Shown here piece by piece: positions 44,853 to 53,220 of a stretch of DNA of 64,000 nucleotides (position 1 is its first letter; every line of letters begins with the position of its first letter). This DNA comes from Chroococcopsis sp964623815. GTDB lineage: Bacteria; Cyanobacteriota; Cyanobacteriia; Cyanobacteriales; Microcystaceae. The DNA is taken from positions 123,099-187,098 of the forward strand of contig CAZUVR010000001.1 of assembly GCA_964623815.1 (NCBI GenBank), read 5' to 3'. The translations under genes were made by a program, and so were the position numbers. Below the pieces are notes generated by a model that worked only from the letters and a program-made list of their open reading frames with translations, made no database searches and had not been told where the DNA came from.

Positions 44853-45057
44853 TCTCTACATATTTGGACTCTAGCAGGAAAGCACCCCGCCCGAATTTGA
44901 TTCCCCAATAGCCGCCAGGACGACGATCGACCACTGTTCCTTCATCTCCTATGGCTAGAATGTCGGCGGGGCGTAGCATCGGCATCGGCTCCGCCGTTTT
45001 CAGGTAGGGCGGACGGGAAACTAAACGGACTTTGCAACCAAGCTGGATCTCTGTCAT
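44842..45057 (-). CDS. sipA: SipA, NblS-interacting regulatory protein
   Basis: 71 aa; KVRLVSRPPYLKTAEPMPML, then RRPGGYWGIKFGRGAFLLES and KYVE match SipA (DUF3148), a small SH3-like protein that binds the histidine kinase NblS and stimulates its activity toward RpaB. The ATG overlaps the stop of the chelatase gene as ATGA (45054-45057), so sipA is probably translated from the chelatase mRNA. It converges on nusB with an 11-bp overlap. Confidence 0.9.
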   Translation of the reverse strand: MTEIQLGCKVRLVSRPPYLKTAEPMPMLRPADILAIGDEGTVVDRRPGGYWGIKFGRGAFLLESKYVEISS

Positions 45058-46052
45058 GGAATTTGCCAGATGCGATCGTGATAATTGTCTAACTTAGCAT
45101 AGGGATCGATAATTTCGTGACTATCGTGGTGATGATGATGATGCCCGTGATCGTGGTCATGATGGTGATGGTGATGCCCGTGTCCTTCACTCTTGGCAGC
45201 CAATCTGAATTTACACATTTCACAATTCATCTGTACTTGACCGAGGTGGGTTTCTATCTCCCTCTCCCGCACTATTTGCAGTATCTCCGGCGCTATACCC
45301 ATCTCCGGTAGGTTACTCATGGTGATGTGCGGAGTTTCCTGCCGTTGCGCTTCCGTAATTGTGTAAATTTTCTTAACCAGCGCCCCGGTAAACAGGAAAT
45401 AGGGTAGAACTATTATTCGTTTCGGTTGATGCAGGTAAGCTCGACGGAAACCGTCTTCTAAGCGGGGGTGCGTGATACCTATGAAACAGGTTTCTACGCT
45501 TTGATAGCCGCTCCCTTCCCAGAGAATCCGCGCCAGTTTACAGACATCGCCGTTAGCATCTGGATCGCTCGAACCTCTACCGACAAATAGTAAGATAGTT
45601 TCACTGCGATCGATCCCCTCTGGGTTATGTTCGGGCCCGTCTAATTCTTCCAACCGTCTCCGCCACAGTTCTATCAAGCCGGGAGTGATACCCAGGTGAC
45701 GGCCGTAGTGGAATTTTATCTCGGGATAGAGGAAGCGGGTGCGATCGAGTTCGTTCGTCACATCAAATTTATTGTGACGGGCTGCGAACAGTAATAGGGG
45801 CAGGGCCGATATTTCTGTATATCCTTGTTTTATACAAGTTTCCACACCTTCTAATATCGTCGGGGCCGTTAATTCTAAAAAGCAGGGAATCACGGGGCGT
45901 GAAGTGTCCAATTTTTGATACACTTCGGCAAAGTCAAGAAAGGTTTGACGACCTTCATCGTCTCTTGTACCATGACCGATCAGTAAGAGGGGGCGTCGAT
46001 AGGGTAAACCGGGCAGTTGTAGCGCGTCGATCGTTTGACTTTGTAAAGACAT
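45054..46052 (-). CDS. Sirohydrochlorin/cobalt chelatase CbiX-like, His-rich
   Basis: 332 aa with two CbiX-type halves: LLLIGHGTRDDEGRQTF in the first (metal His) and LLFVGRGSSDPDANGD plus FIGITHPRLEDGF in the second. They insert a metal (iron for siroheme, or cobalt) into sirohydrochlorin. A Cys pair (MNCEMCKFR) and a long histidine run (HHHHHHDHDHGHHHHHH, about residues 298-314) near the C terminus suit metal storage or a cluster, as in the long CbiX form. Cytosolic. First gene of a pair with sipA. Confidence 0.85.
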   Translation of the reverse strand: MSLQSQTIDALQLPGLPYRRPLLLIGHGTRDDEGRQTFLDFAEVYQKLDTSRPVIPCFLELTAPTILEGVETCIKQGYTEISALPLLLFAARHNKFDVTNELDRTRFLYPEIKFHYGRHLGITPGLIELWRRRLEELDGPEHNPEGIDRSETILLFVGRGSSDPDANGDVCKLARILWEGSGYQSVETCFIGITHPRLEDGFRRAYLHQPKRIIVLPYFLFTGALVKKIYTITEAQRQETPHITMSNLPEMGIAPEILQIVREREIETHLGQVQMNCEMCKFRLAAKSEGHGHHHHHHDHDHGHHHHHHDSHEIIDPYAKLDNYHDRIWQIP

Positions 46053-46148
46053 CTTTCTAAATTAAATCTCCTTATGGTCGGGATAGTTTCTTTTAGACCT
46101 CTGTTATATTAACGAATTGTAAGAACTGAAAAAATACGGGGTACGGGG

Positions 46149-47018
46149 ATGATTAAGGATATTTGGCGGCGTTTCTGTTACGATCGCACGGCTTTACTCG
46201 GCTTGATCATCTTAGGCTTAATTACTTTCGCCGTCTGGTTCTTACCTTTAGTTTATACTGTCCCAGGTGATCGCATCGATTTCTCTCAATCTTCTTTACC
46301 TCCGAGTCTGGCTCATCTCTTCGGTACTAACGATCTGGGACAGGATCAACTGGCCCGGGTGTTGATAGGCGGCCGGATCTCCTTAACCGTCGGTTTGGCG
46401 GCGATGTTGGTGTCTATATTTTTGGGTACTATTATCGGAGCGATCGCGGGTTTTTATGGGGGGCTGGTAGATTCTTTATTGATGCGCCTGACGGATGTAT
46501 TTTTATCCCTGCCCCAATTACCTCTATTACTATTAGTAGTCTATCTGTTCCGAGAAAAGATTAAAGCTGTAGCCGGGCCCGAGGGCGGTATATTCATCCT
46601 CGTGGTGCTGGTGATAGGCTGTCTGAATTGGATGTCGGTGGCTCGGCTCGTGCGGGGTGATTTATTAAAGTTGCGCGAGATGGAATTCGTATCGGCGGCG
46701 CGGGCATTGGGAGCGACTCCGGTAAGAATAATCAGAACTCACCTATTACCGAATATTTTCGGGTTGATAATCGTGGCGGCGACTCTGGCGGTGGGTAATG
46801 CCATCATCACCGAATCTACCCTGAGTTTTTTGGGTCTGGGTTTTCCTCCCGATGTGCCTACCTGGGGACAGATGTTATACAAGGCTAAGGATTTTCTCTC
46901 CACCGCCCCCCACATGGCTATCTTTCCCGGGTTGGCGATTTTCTTGACTGTGATGAGCATTAATTATATCGGTGATGGGTTGCGGGATGCGATCGATCCT
47001 AAATCTCGATCTCGATAG
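46149..47018 (+). CDS. ABC transporter permease, DppC-like
   Basis: 289 aa with six predicted transmembrane segments. The N-terminal DppC segment (YDRTALLGLIILGLI; LFGTNDLGQDQLARVLIGGR) and the EAA loop (SAARALGATPVRIIRTHLLP) identify the inner-membrane partner of a peptide/nickel-type importer. No partner permease, ATPase or binding protein gene is adjacent, as is common for scattered cyanobacterial transporter genes. Substrate unknown. Confidence 0.9.
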   Translation: MIKDIWRRFCYDRTALLGLIILGLITFAVWFLPLVYTVPGDRIDFSQSSLPPSLAHLFGTNDLGQDQLARVLIGGRISLTVGLAAMLVSIFLGTIIGAIAGFYGGLVDSLLMRLTDVFLSLPQLPLLLLVVYLFREKIKAVAGPEGGIFILVVLVIGCLNWMSVARLVRGDLLKLREMEFVSAARALGATPVRIIRTHLLPNIFGLIIVAATLAVGNAIITESTLSFLGLGFPPDVPTWGQMLYKAKDFLSTAPHMAIFPGLAIFLTVMSINYIGDGLRDAIDPKSRSR

Positions 47019-47327
47019 GTTTCTGCGCTCCTTTTTGGCTTCACGAACACTATTTCTGAAGATACCCTAGTTTGCTGGGAGTAGGGAATCAGCAATATTT
47101 ATTTTGATTCACGATTCTCTGCTGCCTCTTTCATAAAAGGGTACTATTGTTCGCGGATTTAGTATCATTAATATTTTTTCATTCGATAAGTAAAGTTTAA
47201 AATTATTGATTAAGTTGTCCATAATCACCCAGCTATGCTATAAAAATTAAAGTATCAAATTTAATCATTAACCAAAAGATTGCATTATTAATGTAATCTC
47301 AACATTAATTCAGCGATATATAAAACT
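47019..47327. other. Intergenic region, no gene seen
   Basis: 309 bp. It contains a short imperfect inverted repeat around 47072-47095 (TTGCTGGGAG and ATCAGCAA) and A+T-rich sequence ahead of the PEP-CTERM gene. Nothing else recognisable. Confidence 0.5.
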
Positions 47328-47954
47328 ATGAAATTACATCAACTCGGCCTTATGTTAACCTTGACCTGGGGAGGCATGATCGGCCTAACTCAGGGAGCTT
47401 GGAGTATTACACTCGAGCGATATTCTTTCTCGCGTCAGTATGAATATATTCCTCCTGATGAGTTCGGCATTCCTCAAAGTCAACAAGCCTCTTTCCTCGC
47501 GGGAGAGTTTGCAGGGAGAGATCTCAATGGAGACGGCTTTATAACGGGAAAAGAGCTAGGTCTATTTAAGGGAGTGGTGACAGTATTAGATGCTGATGGC
47601 AATAAGACAACCCGAATCATAGACTCAGACATACAACCAATCAATATAAATGAGTTTAATTTCTCAACCCTATCTATCGCTAGTACCCTTGACCAAGGGT
47701 TGAATTTTAGCATCGGTAACTCGATCAATATGTTCTGGTCCGATTCTTGGTTGGTAAATTTTAGTGACGGTAATGATTACTTTTCGATCGGTACTCTCGC
47801 CATTCCAGGTCAAGATAGCTTACAAACTGGAACCATAAATTATGAGGGACAAATAGAAGGACAATTATTGAGTAGCATACCTGAACCAGGTAACGTTATG
47901 GCTTTAGGGTTATTGGCTCTGGGTTTAATAGGGAGTAGAAAAAAATTTTTCTAA
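47328..47954 (+). CDS. PEP-CTERM sorting domain protein with EF-hand-like motifs
   Basis: 208 aa with a signal peptide (LGLMLTLTWGGMIGLTQGAWS) and a C-terminal sorting signal: SIPEPGNVMALGLLALGLIG then basic SRKKFF. Two acidic calcium-loop-like stretches are visible (DLNGDGFITGKEL and LDADGNK). PEP-CTERM proteins are processed by exosortase and delivered to the cell surface or extracellular matrix; no exosortase gene lies here. Function unknown. Confidence 0.88.
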   Translation: MKLHQLGLMLTLTWGGMIGLTQGAWSITLERYSFSRQYEYIPPDEFGIPQSQQASFLAGEFAGRDLNGDGFITGKELGLFKGVVTVLDADGNKTTRIIDSDIQPININEFNFSTLSIASTLDQGLNFSIGNSINMFWSDSWLVNFSDGNDYFSIGTLAIPGQDSLQTGTINYEGQIEGQLLSSIPEPGNVMALGLLALGLIGSRKKFF

Positions 47955-48062
47955 GTTCATCGCGCTCCCGTTAATTACTGCTCACCCCTGATTCCTCGTT
48001 GAGTGAGAGAAAATTAAATCTACGCTAAAGTAAGGAGATAGGTAACCTGAAACACACACAAC

Positions 48063-48425
48063 ATGGAGCAAGATTTATTACCGACGGAGGTAATCGTTAC
48101 CTCTCCCCAGGAAAATTTAGGGAAGGTTCAACTAGATTGGGTTCCCCAGCCTGGAAATCATTTAGCTTTAAAAGGTAAAACCTACACGGTTTTAGAGCGC
48201 CACCATCACTATCAATACAAAATCGGTGGCTATTGCTTACAGAAAATTTCCCTTTACGTCCAAGTTGCCCAGATACCCAACGAGAAAACCCTCATCGATG
48301 GGCGTTGGGTGGTAGGCGACGCTAAGTGTCGTTTTAACGCACGTTCAGAACTTATCCGTTGCGCCGTCAATCCCGAGGGGCCCTGTCAGGGTTGTCGTTT
48401 GTTCGAGCTATTAACCCCCGAGTAG
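48063..48425 (+). CDS. Conserved cyanobacterial protein, DUF6464-like
   Basis: 120 aa; KGKTYTVLERHHHYQYKIGGYCLQK, with a four-Cys cluster at the end (C in GDAKCRFN, RCAVNP, GPCQGC), probably a metal-binding site. The sequence pattern is one I associate with DUF6464, from memory. Cytosolic by lack of signal. Single gene. Confidence 0.65.
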   Translation: MEQDLLPTEVIVTSPQENLGKVQLDWVPQPGNHLALKGKTYTVLERHHHYQYKIGGYCLQKISLYVQVAQIPNEKTLIDGRWVVGDAKCRFNARSELIRCAVNPEGPCQGCRLFELLTPE

Positions 48426-48447
48426 GCAGAAATTATCGCCTCGGAAA

Positions 48448-49398
48448 CTACAGATCCTCAGCTAAACTTTCACCTATATTAACTCGCAAACCATTAACGA
48501 AATCGGCTCCCGATTGAGCTTTTTTCCCAGCTAACTGTACCTGTTTGAGTAACAATAATCCCTCTCCCGTTTGAATTACGGGGCCTTGATTTTTAATTCC
48601 TCCCCTAATCTCGCCAGGACTGTTCGACTCGGTTATATCACCAGATTCTAAGGGCATAGTCGCCATAACTTTTAAAGCCTGACGGCGAAAATTTGTCACG
48701 GCATTGGGGTAAAATGCCCTCACCTGATTGTGTATTTCTATCGCTTTCCTGCTCCAATCGATTTCAAAATCTATTTTTTGAATTAAGGGGGCGTAGGTTG
48801 CTTCTGCGTCATCTTGTGGGATGGGATTAATTTCCCCTCGATTTAATTTATATATGGTTTCGATTAATAATTCCGCTCCCTGATGAGATAGTTTCTCTGC
48901 TATATCATGGGCGTTATCCGTAATAGAAATAGGGGTATAGGCTTTCAATAACATCGCCCCGGTATCCATCCCCTCATTCATCAACATGGTGGTAATTCCC
49001 GTTTCTGTCTCGCCGTTATAAATACACCATTGAATCGGTGCCGCTCCCCGATATTTCGGCAGTATTGATCCGTGTACGTTGATACATCCAAAACGGGGCA
49101 TTTCTAGGATTTCTTTCGATAAAATCTGCCCGTATGCAGTTACAACGAAAGCATCAGCATCATAACTTTTTAAGGTTGTGAGGGTAGCGGTATCTTTCTT
49201 GACTCTTTTCGGTTGCCAAACAGTGAGGTTATGGTCTAAAGCGATTTTTTTAACAGGAGAAGGAGTAAGCTGATTTCCTCTCCCCCGCCGTTTATCTGGT
49301 TGGGTGACGACGGCGATAACTTGTATATCGGGTTGTTGTAATAATAAATTCAGGGTGGGTACGGCGAAATCTGGTGTACCAAAGAAAACTATCCGCAT
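48448..49398 (-). CDS. fmt: Methionyl-tRNA formyltransferase
   Basis: 316 aa, full length. Opening MRIVFFGTPDFAVPTLN, then the catalytic NVHGSILPKYRGAAPIQW (Asn and His) and EGMDTGAM. It formylates initiator methionyl-tRNA using formyl-tetrahydrofolate. Three bases separate it from the HAD hydrolase upstream, so the two are likely co-transcribed. Confidence 0.96.
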   Translation of the reverse strand: MRIVFFGTPDFAVPTLNLLLQQPDIQVIAVVTQPDKRRGRGNQLTPSPVKKIALDHNLTVWQPKRVKKDTATLTTLKSYDADAFVVTAYGQILSKEILEMPRFGCINVHGSILPKYRGAAPIQWCIYNGETETGITTMLMNEGMDTGAMLLKAYTPISITDNAHDIAEKLSHQGAELLIETIYKLNRGEINPIPQDDAEATYAPLIQKIDFEIDWSRKAIEIHNQVRAFYPNAVTNFRRQALKVMATMPLESGDITESNSPGEIRGGIKNQGPVIQTGEGLLLLKQVQLAGKKAQSGADFVNGLRVNIGESLAEDL

Positions 49399-49401
49399 AA
49401 A

Positions 49402-50103
49402 TTATTTTTGAGAGAATACCTTTTCTACATAGCTTAGGTCTAATTGGTTGAAATTATCCACCGCCCAATTAGATAATCTCTGCATGAAGTGGAAGGGGTA
49501 GGTATGGGCAATACCGACGACGGGTATACCAGCAGTTTTGGCAGCGGTAATACCGGCGGGAGTGTCTTCTATGGCTAAACATTCTCCCGGGTTTAGTTGT
49601 AAGTTGAAGTTCCACCGGTTGAATCTTTCTACCGCTAATAAGTAGCCATCGGGCTGAGGTTTGCTTTTGTTAACATCGTCCCCGGCGACGATTATATCAA
49701 AGTATTGGCTCAGGTTGGCACGTTGAAGGATTAAATCTACTTCCGATCGCAGTGCCCCCGTTACTATTCCTATCGCTGTCCCTTTCCCCTGGACTTTTTC
49801 TAAAAATTCTTTCAAATCGGGATACACTGGTAAGGGGTCGATGTTTTGAATTTTCTCCTCGTACATCTCGGCTTTCTTAATGATTAATCTGGTTAAATAT
49901 TCTTCGCTTACGATACGCCCTTTGCTGGCTAACAAATCTCTTAACCCTGCGCGATCGCTCCTGCCCAAACATATCTTGATAAAATCTGCTGGGGCTATCC
50001 TTAGATTTTCACCTAATAACAATTCATCGATTAACTCTTGATGGATTCTTTCGTCGTTAATAATTACCCCATTAAAATCAAAAATCAGCGCTTTTAATAC
50101 CAT
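49402..50103 (-). CDS. HAD-superfamily hydrolase, beta-phosphoglucomutase-like
   Basis: 233 aa. Motif I is DFNGVIINDE: the nucleophile Asp is present, but the second acidic residue of the usual DxD is Asn. Motif II is VTGALRS, motif III lysine in KSKPQPDGY, motif IV IEDTPAGITAA. This is the PGM-like clade; the Asn substitution may reduce the general-acid function expected in phosphatases, or mark a mutase or a subfamily. Upstream of fmt by 3 bp. Confidence 0.85.
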   Translation of the reverse strand: MVLKALIFDFNGVIINDERIHQELIDELLLGENLRIAPADFIKICLGRSDRAGLRDLLASKGRIVSEEYLTRLIIKKAEMYEEKIQNIDPLPVYPDLKEFLEKVQGKGTAIGIVTGALRSEVDLILQRANLSQYFDIIVAGDDVNKSKPQPDGYLLAVERFNRWNFNLQLNPGECLAIEDTPAGITAAKTAGIPVVGIAHTYPFHFMQRLSNWAVDNFNQLDLSYVEKVFSQK

Positions 50104-50204
50104 AATTATCTTGATTATTTGTAAAATAAAATAGTGTTTAATTGGGTATATTTACGGGGGAAAATGCCATAATAGAAAAAAGATGTGCCGATGGAGAATA
50201 CAAG

Positions 50205-50894
50205 ATGGCTCTGACAGATCTTAGCGTAGATATAGCGCCCTATATCGATCATGCCCTCCTCGATCCTACAGCTACCCTAGAACAATTAAACACCGTTTGC
50301 GCCCAGGCGGAGCAATTGGGATTCGCTACGGTTTGCGTCTATCCCTCGGCGGTGAAAACGGCGGCGGAATTATTACACGGGAAGAAACCAGGAGTCTGTG
50401 CGGTTATCGGTTTCCCCTCTGGGGCGACTACCAAGGGTGTCAAACTCTACGAAGCGTTAGAGGCTAGGGAAAACGGGGCGACGGAATTGGATGTAATGAT
50501 TAATCTGGGTTGGTTGAAGTCTGGGCACTCCGAGGAATTCTATCGGGAGATAGCACAGATTTGCGATGAAACCAGTTTGGCGGTGAAAGCGATTTTAGAA
50601 ACGAGTAAGTTAACACAGACGGAAAAACGCCTAGCGGCGGAAATCTGCCTCGATGCGGGGGTGAGTTTCCTAAAAACGAGTACCGGCTGGTTCGGCGGGG
50701 CGACGGTGGAGGATGTGAAGTTTTTACGGGAGGTGAGTAAGGGGAGAGTGGGAATTAAAGCCTCTGGAGGAATTCGGAATCTGCAGGATGCGATCGCGTT
50801 TCTCTCAGCCGGGGCTACGAGACTCGGTACTTCCCGGGGGGTGGATTTAGTTAAACAACAACGTAGCCAGGGGGTAGAAATTCCGGCGGAGTAG
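50205..50894 (+). CDS. deoC: Deoxyribose-phosphate aldolase
   Basis: The ATG at 50205 has GGAG at 50193-50196, so the longer frame from 50142 is not used. The 229-aa product has YIDHALLDPTATLEQL at the start, AVKAILETS, and the Schiff-base lysine in VGIKASGGI. It cleaves deoxyribose-5-phosphate to acetaldehyde and glyceraldehyde-3-phosphate. First gene of a probable operon with recO, 21 bp apart. Confidence 0.94.
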   Translation: MALTDLSVDIAPYIDHALLDPTATLEQLNTVCAQAEQLGFATVCVYPSAVKTAAELLHGKKPGVCAVIGFPSGATTKGVKLYEALEARENGATELDVMINLGWLKSGHSEEFYREIAQICDETSLAVKAILETSKLTQTEKRLAAEICLDAGVSFLKTSTGWFGGATVEDVKFLREVSKGRVGIKASGGIRNLQDAIAFLSAGATRLGTSRGVDLVKQQRSQGVEIPAE

Positions 50895-50915
50895 GCGGCA
50901 CTGCGGGAAGCGAAT

Positions 50916-51686
50916 ATGTCAGGAACTTATCAAACCAGTGGAATAATTTTGAAAGGAATGCCTCTCGGAGAGGCCGATCGATTAGTCACCATACTAACAT
51001 CGGGATACGGATTGGTTCGGGCGGTGGCTCCCGGGGCGAGAAAATATAAATCGAGATTGCGGGGTAGATGTGAACTATTCGTGGTCAATAATTTCCTGCT
51101 CGTTACTGGGCGATCGCTCGATAAAATTATTCAAGCGGAAACGATCGAATCCTATCCTAAATTAAGTCAGGATTTAAGTAAATTGACGGCGGCCCATTAT
51201 CTGGCCGAATTAGTTCTCGCGGTGGCTTTAAGCGAACAGCCCCAAGAAGAACTCTATGAATTATTCCGCGAACACCTGCGACGAGTAGAATTAACCGAAA
51301 TTGACAGCATATTAGCCTGTTTGTGTCAAGGAGTATTTCACATACTGGTATTAGCGGGGATAGCGCCGAGGGTGCATAACTGTTGTGTGAGCGGGAAAGC
51401 GATTGATGTCGGAGGGAAAGTAGGTTTCAGCTTCGATGGAGGGGGAGTCATCAACCTGAATTTAGAAGATACCCATTTACCCAAGATAGACGGTAAACTA
51501 AATGGCCGGGAAGTTAAACTATTGCAACAACTAGGAGAGAAAGAGTTAAGTCAAACCCGAGATGAGGAAAACTCTCTCGCCTGGATCAACATAGAGCGAC
51601 TCTTGAGGGACTACACTCAATATCATGTGGGTCATTCTTTTCGTAGCTCGGCTTTAGTAGATGACTTATCTCCCTTAGAATTTTAA
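50916..51686 (+). CDS. recO: DNA repair protein RecO
   Basis: 256 aa; TSGIILKGMPLGEADRLVTIL and GYGLVRAVAPGARKYKSRLRG form the N-terminal OB fold of RecO, which loads RecA with RecR. One CxxC-like region typical of the zinc site in other RecO proteins is reduced here (NCCVSGKAID). Ribosome site GGGAAG lies upstream. Follows deoC and precedes the MFS gene at 21 bp. Confidence 0.92.
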   Translation: MSGTYQTSGIILKGMPLGEADRLVTILTSGYGLVRAVAPGARKYKSRLRGRCELFVVNNFLLVTGRSLDKIIQAETIESYPKLSQDLSKLTAAHYLAELVLAVALSEQPQEELYELFREHLRRVELTEIDSILACLCQGVFHILVLAGIAPRVHNCCVSGKAIDVGGKVGFSFDGGGVINLNLEDTHLPKIDGKLNGREVKLLQQLGEKELSQTRDEENSLAWINIERLLRDYTQYHVGHSFRSSALVDDLSPLEF

Positions 51687-51707
51687 AAGTGTAGATTTTG
51701 CCACCGT

Positions 51708-53162
51708 ATGCAATTATCGTCTGAACCCAAACCCGCTCAATCTCTCGATAGCCCATCTTCTCATAGCCTCTCTATGAAACGTCAGCCTCGAAATCGCCAA
51801 TACTCATCGGGTCAAGGTTTCGGCCCGGTGTTACGCAATACCCGCTTCTTAGTCCTGTGGGGAGGTCAAATATTCTCCCAACTAGCAGACAAATTTTATC
51901 TGGTGTTGATGATAGCGCTGATAGCCAATCACTACCAAGGTGCCAATCAATCCATTAGCGGTTGGGTATCAGCTATCATGATCGCCAATACCATACCTGC
52001 TGTGTTAGTAGGTTCACTCGCGGGGGTATACGTGGACAGATGGCCCAAAAAAGAGGTATTGGTGGTGTCCAATATTTTCAGGGGTTTATTAGTTTTGAGT
52101 TTACCGCCCCTGATATGGGCATTTCGCAACTGGACAATCTCAATCCCCCTGGGGTGGTTGCCTACGTTTCTCAGACAGTGGTATTCGCGCTCACAAGAAG
52201 TTTTTAATCTACCTTTAGGGTTCGTAATTTTACTGATAGTCACCTTTCTGGTATCTACCCTAACCCAATTCTTCGCCCCAGCGGAACAATCGACTCTGCC
52301 TCTCATCGTCAAACGCCGTCATTTATTACCGGCTAATTCCCTTAATACCCTGACGACGATGGCGGTTTTGATCGTCGGTTTCGCCATCGGTGAACCGCTT
52401 TTAGGTTTTGTTGACAGTGTGGTGGGTACGAAGCTGGGCACTTGGGATTTAGGTAAGGTGTTAGTAGTGGGCGGATTTTATATTATCGCGGGGATAATTT
52501 TGATGGCATTACAAACGAGAGAGAGATTAGCAACCTCCGATAGCCAATCTCCCCGGGTTTTAGACGATATTAAAGACGGTATCCGTTATCTACAGGAGAA
52601 TCATCCTGTCAGAAACGCCATGATTCAGTTAATCATTCTCTTCAGCATCTTCGCCGCCCTATCGGTGCTGGCGGTGAGAATGGCGGAAATCCTTCCAGGT
52701 TTAAAAGCTTCTCAATTCGGTTTTTTACTAGCCGCCTGCGGTGTGGGTATGGCGGTTAGCGCTATCAGCCTCGGATATGCGGGGGAAAAATTCTCGAACA
52801 CCAGTCTTGGTTTTTGGGGGGCGATGGGCATGGCAGCAGCCCTGATAGGTTTGTCTATATCGACGACGAATCTAGTGATGACTTTTATCCTGGCTACTCT
52901 ACTGGGGCTATTCGCTGGATTGGTGGGTGTGCCGATGCAAACTACTTTACAGGCCGATACGCCTCAGGAAATGCGCGGTAAAGTATTCGGACTGGAGAAT
53001 AATGCGGTTAATATCGCTCTCTCCCTACCCCTGGCGGTGGCTGGTGTCGCCGAGACTCAATTTGGCTTGCAACCAGTGTTAATGGCTCTGGCTAGTTTCG
53101 CCCTCGCGGGAGGAGTCTTGAGCTGGTATACCGTCAGTCGTAACATGGTAGATAAAAGTTGA
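51708..53162 (+). CDS. MFS transporter, MFS_3/enterobactin-exporter-like
   Basis: 484 aa with about 12 transmembrane segments after a charged N-terminal tail (about 45 residues). The segment VLVGSLAGVYVDRWPKKEVLV with the RWPKK loop is the MFS A-motif of the DHA3/MFS_3 branch, mostly drug or macrolide exporters. In the deoC-recO run. The tail could begin at an internal ATG (51774) instead of 51708; neither has a clear ribosome site. Confidence 0.82.
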   Translation: MQLSSEPKPAQSLDSPSSHSLSMKRQPRNRQYSSGQGFGPVLRNTRFLVLWGGQIFSQLADKFYLVLMIALIANHYQGANQSISGWVSAIMIANTIPAVLVGSLAGVYVDRWPKKEVLVVSNIFRGLLVLSLPPLIWAFRNWTISIPLGWLPTFLRQWYSRSQEVFNLPLGFVILLIVTFLVSTLTQFFAPAEQSTLPLIVKRRHLLPANSLNTLTTMAVLIVGFAIGEPLLGFVDSVVGTKLGTWDLGKVLVVGGFYIIAGIILMALQTRERLATSDSQSPRVLDDIKDGIRYLQENHPVRNAMIQLIILFSIFAALSVLAVRMAEILPGLKASQFGFLLAACGVGMAVSAISLGYAGEKFSNTSLGFWGAMGMAAALIGLSISTTNLVMTFILATLLGLFAGLVGVPMQTTLQADTPQEMRGKVFGLENNAVNIALSLPLAVAGVAETQFGLQPVLMALASFALAGGVLSWYTVSRNMVDKS

Positions 53163-53220
53163 CAAATCGGGCTTCTGATTGTCAAATACTATCTATTAAC
53201 TGTTAATAATAATTTTTTAA

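Noticed and set aside
51947..52312. 121-codon minus-strand frame
   Set aside because: Antisense to the MFS transporter; no recognisable domain.
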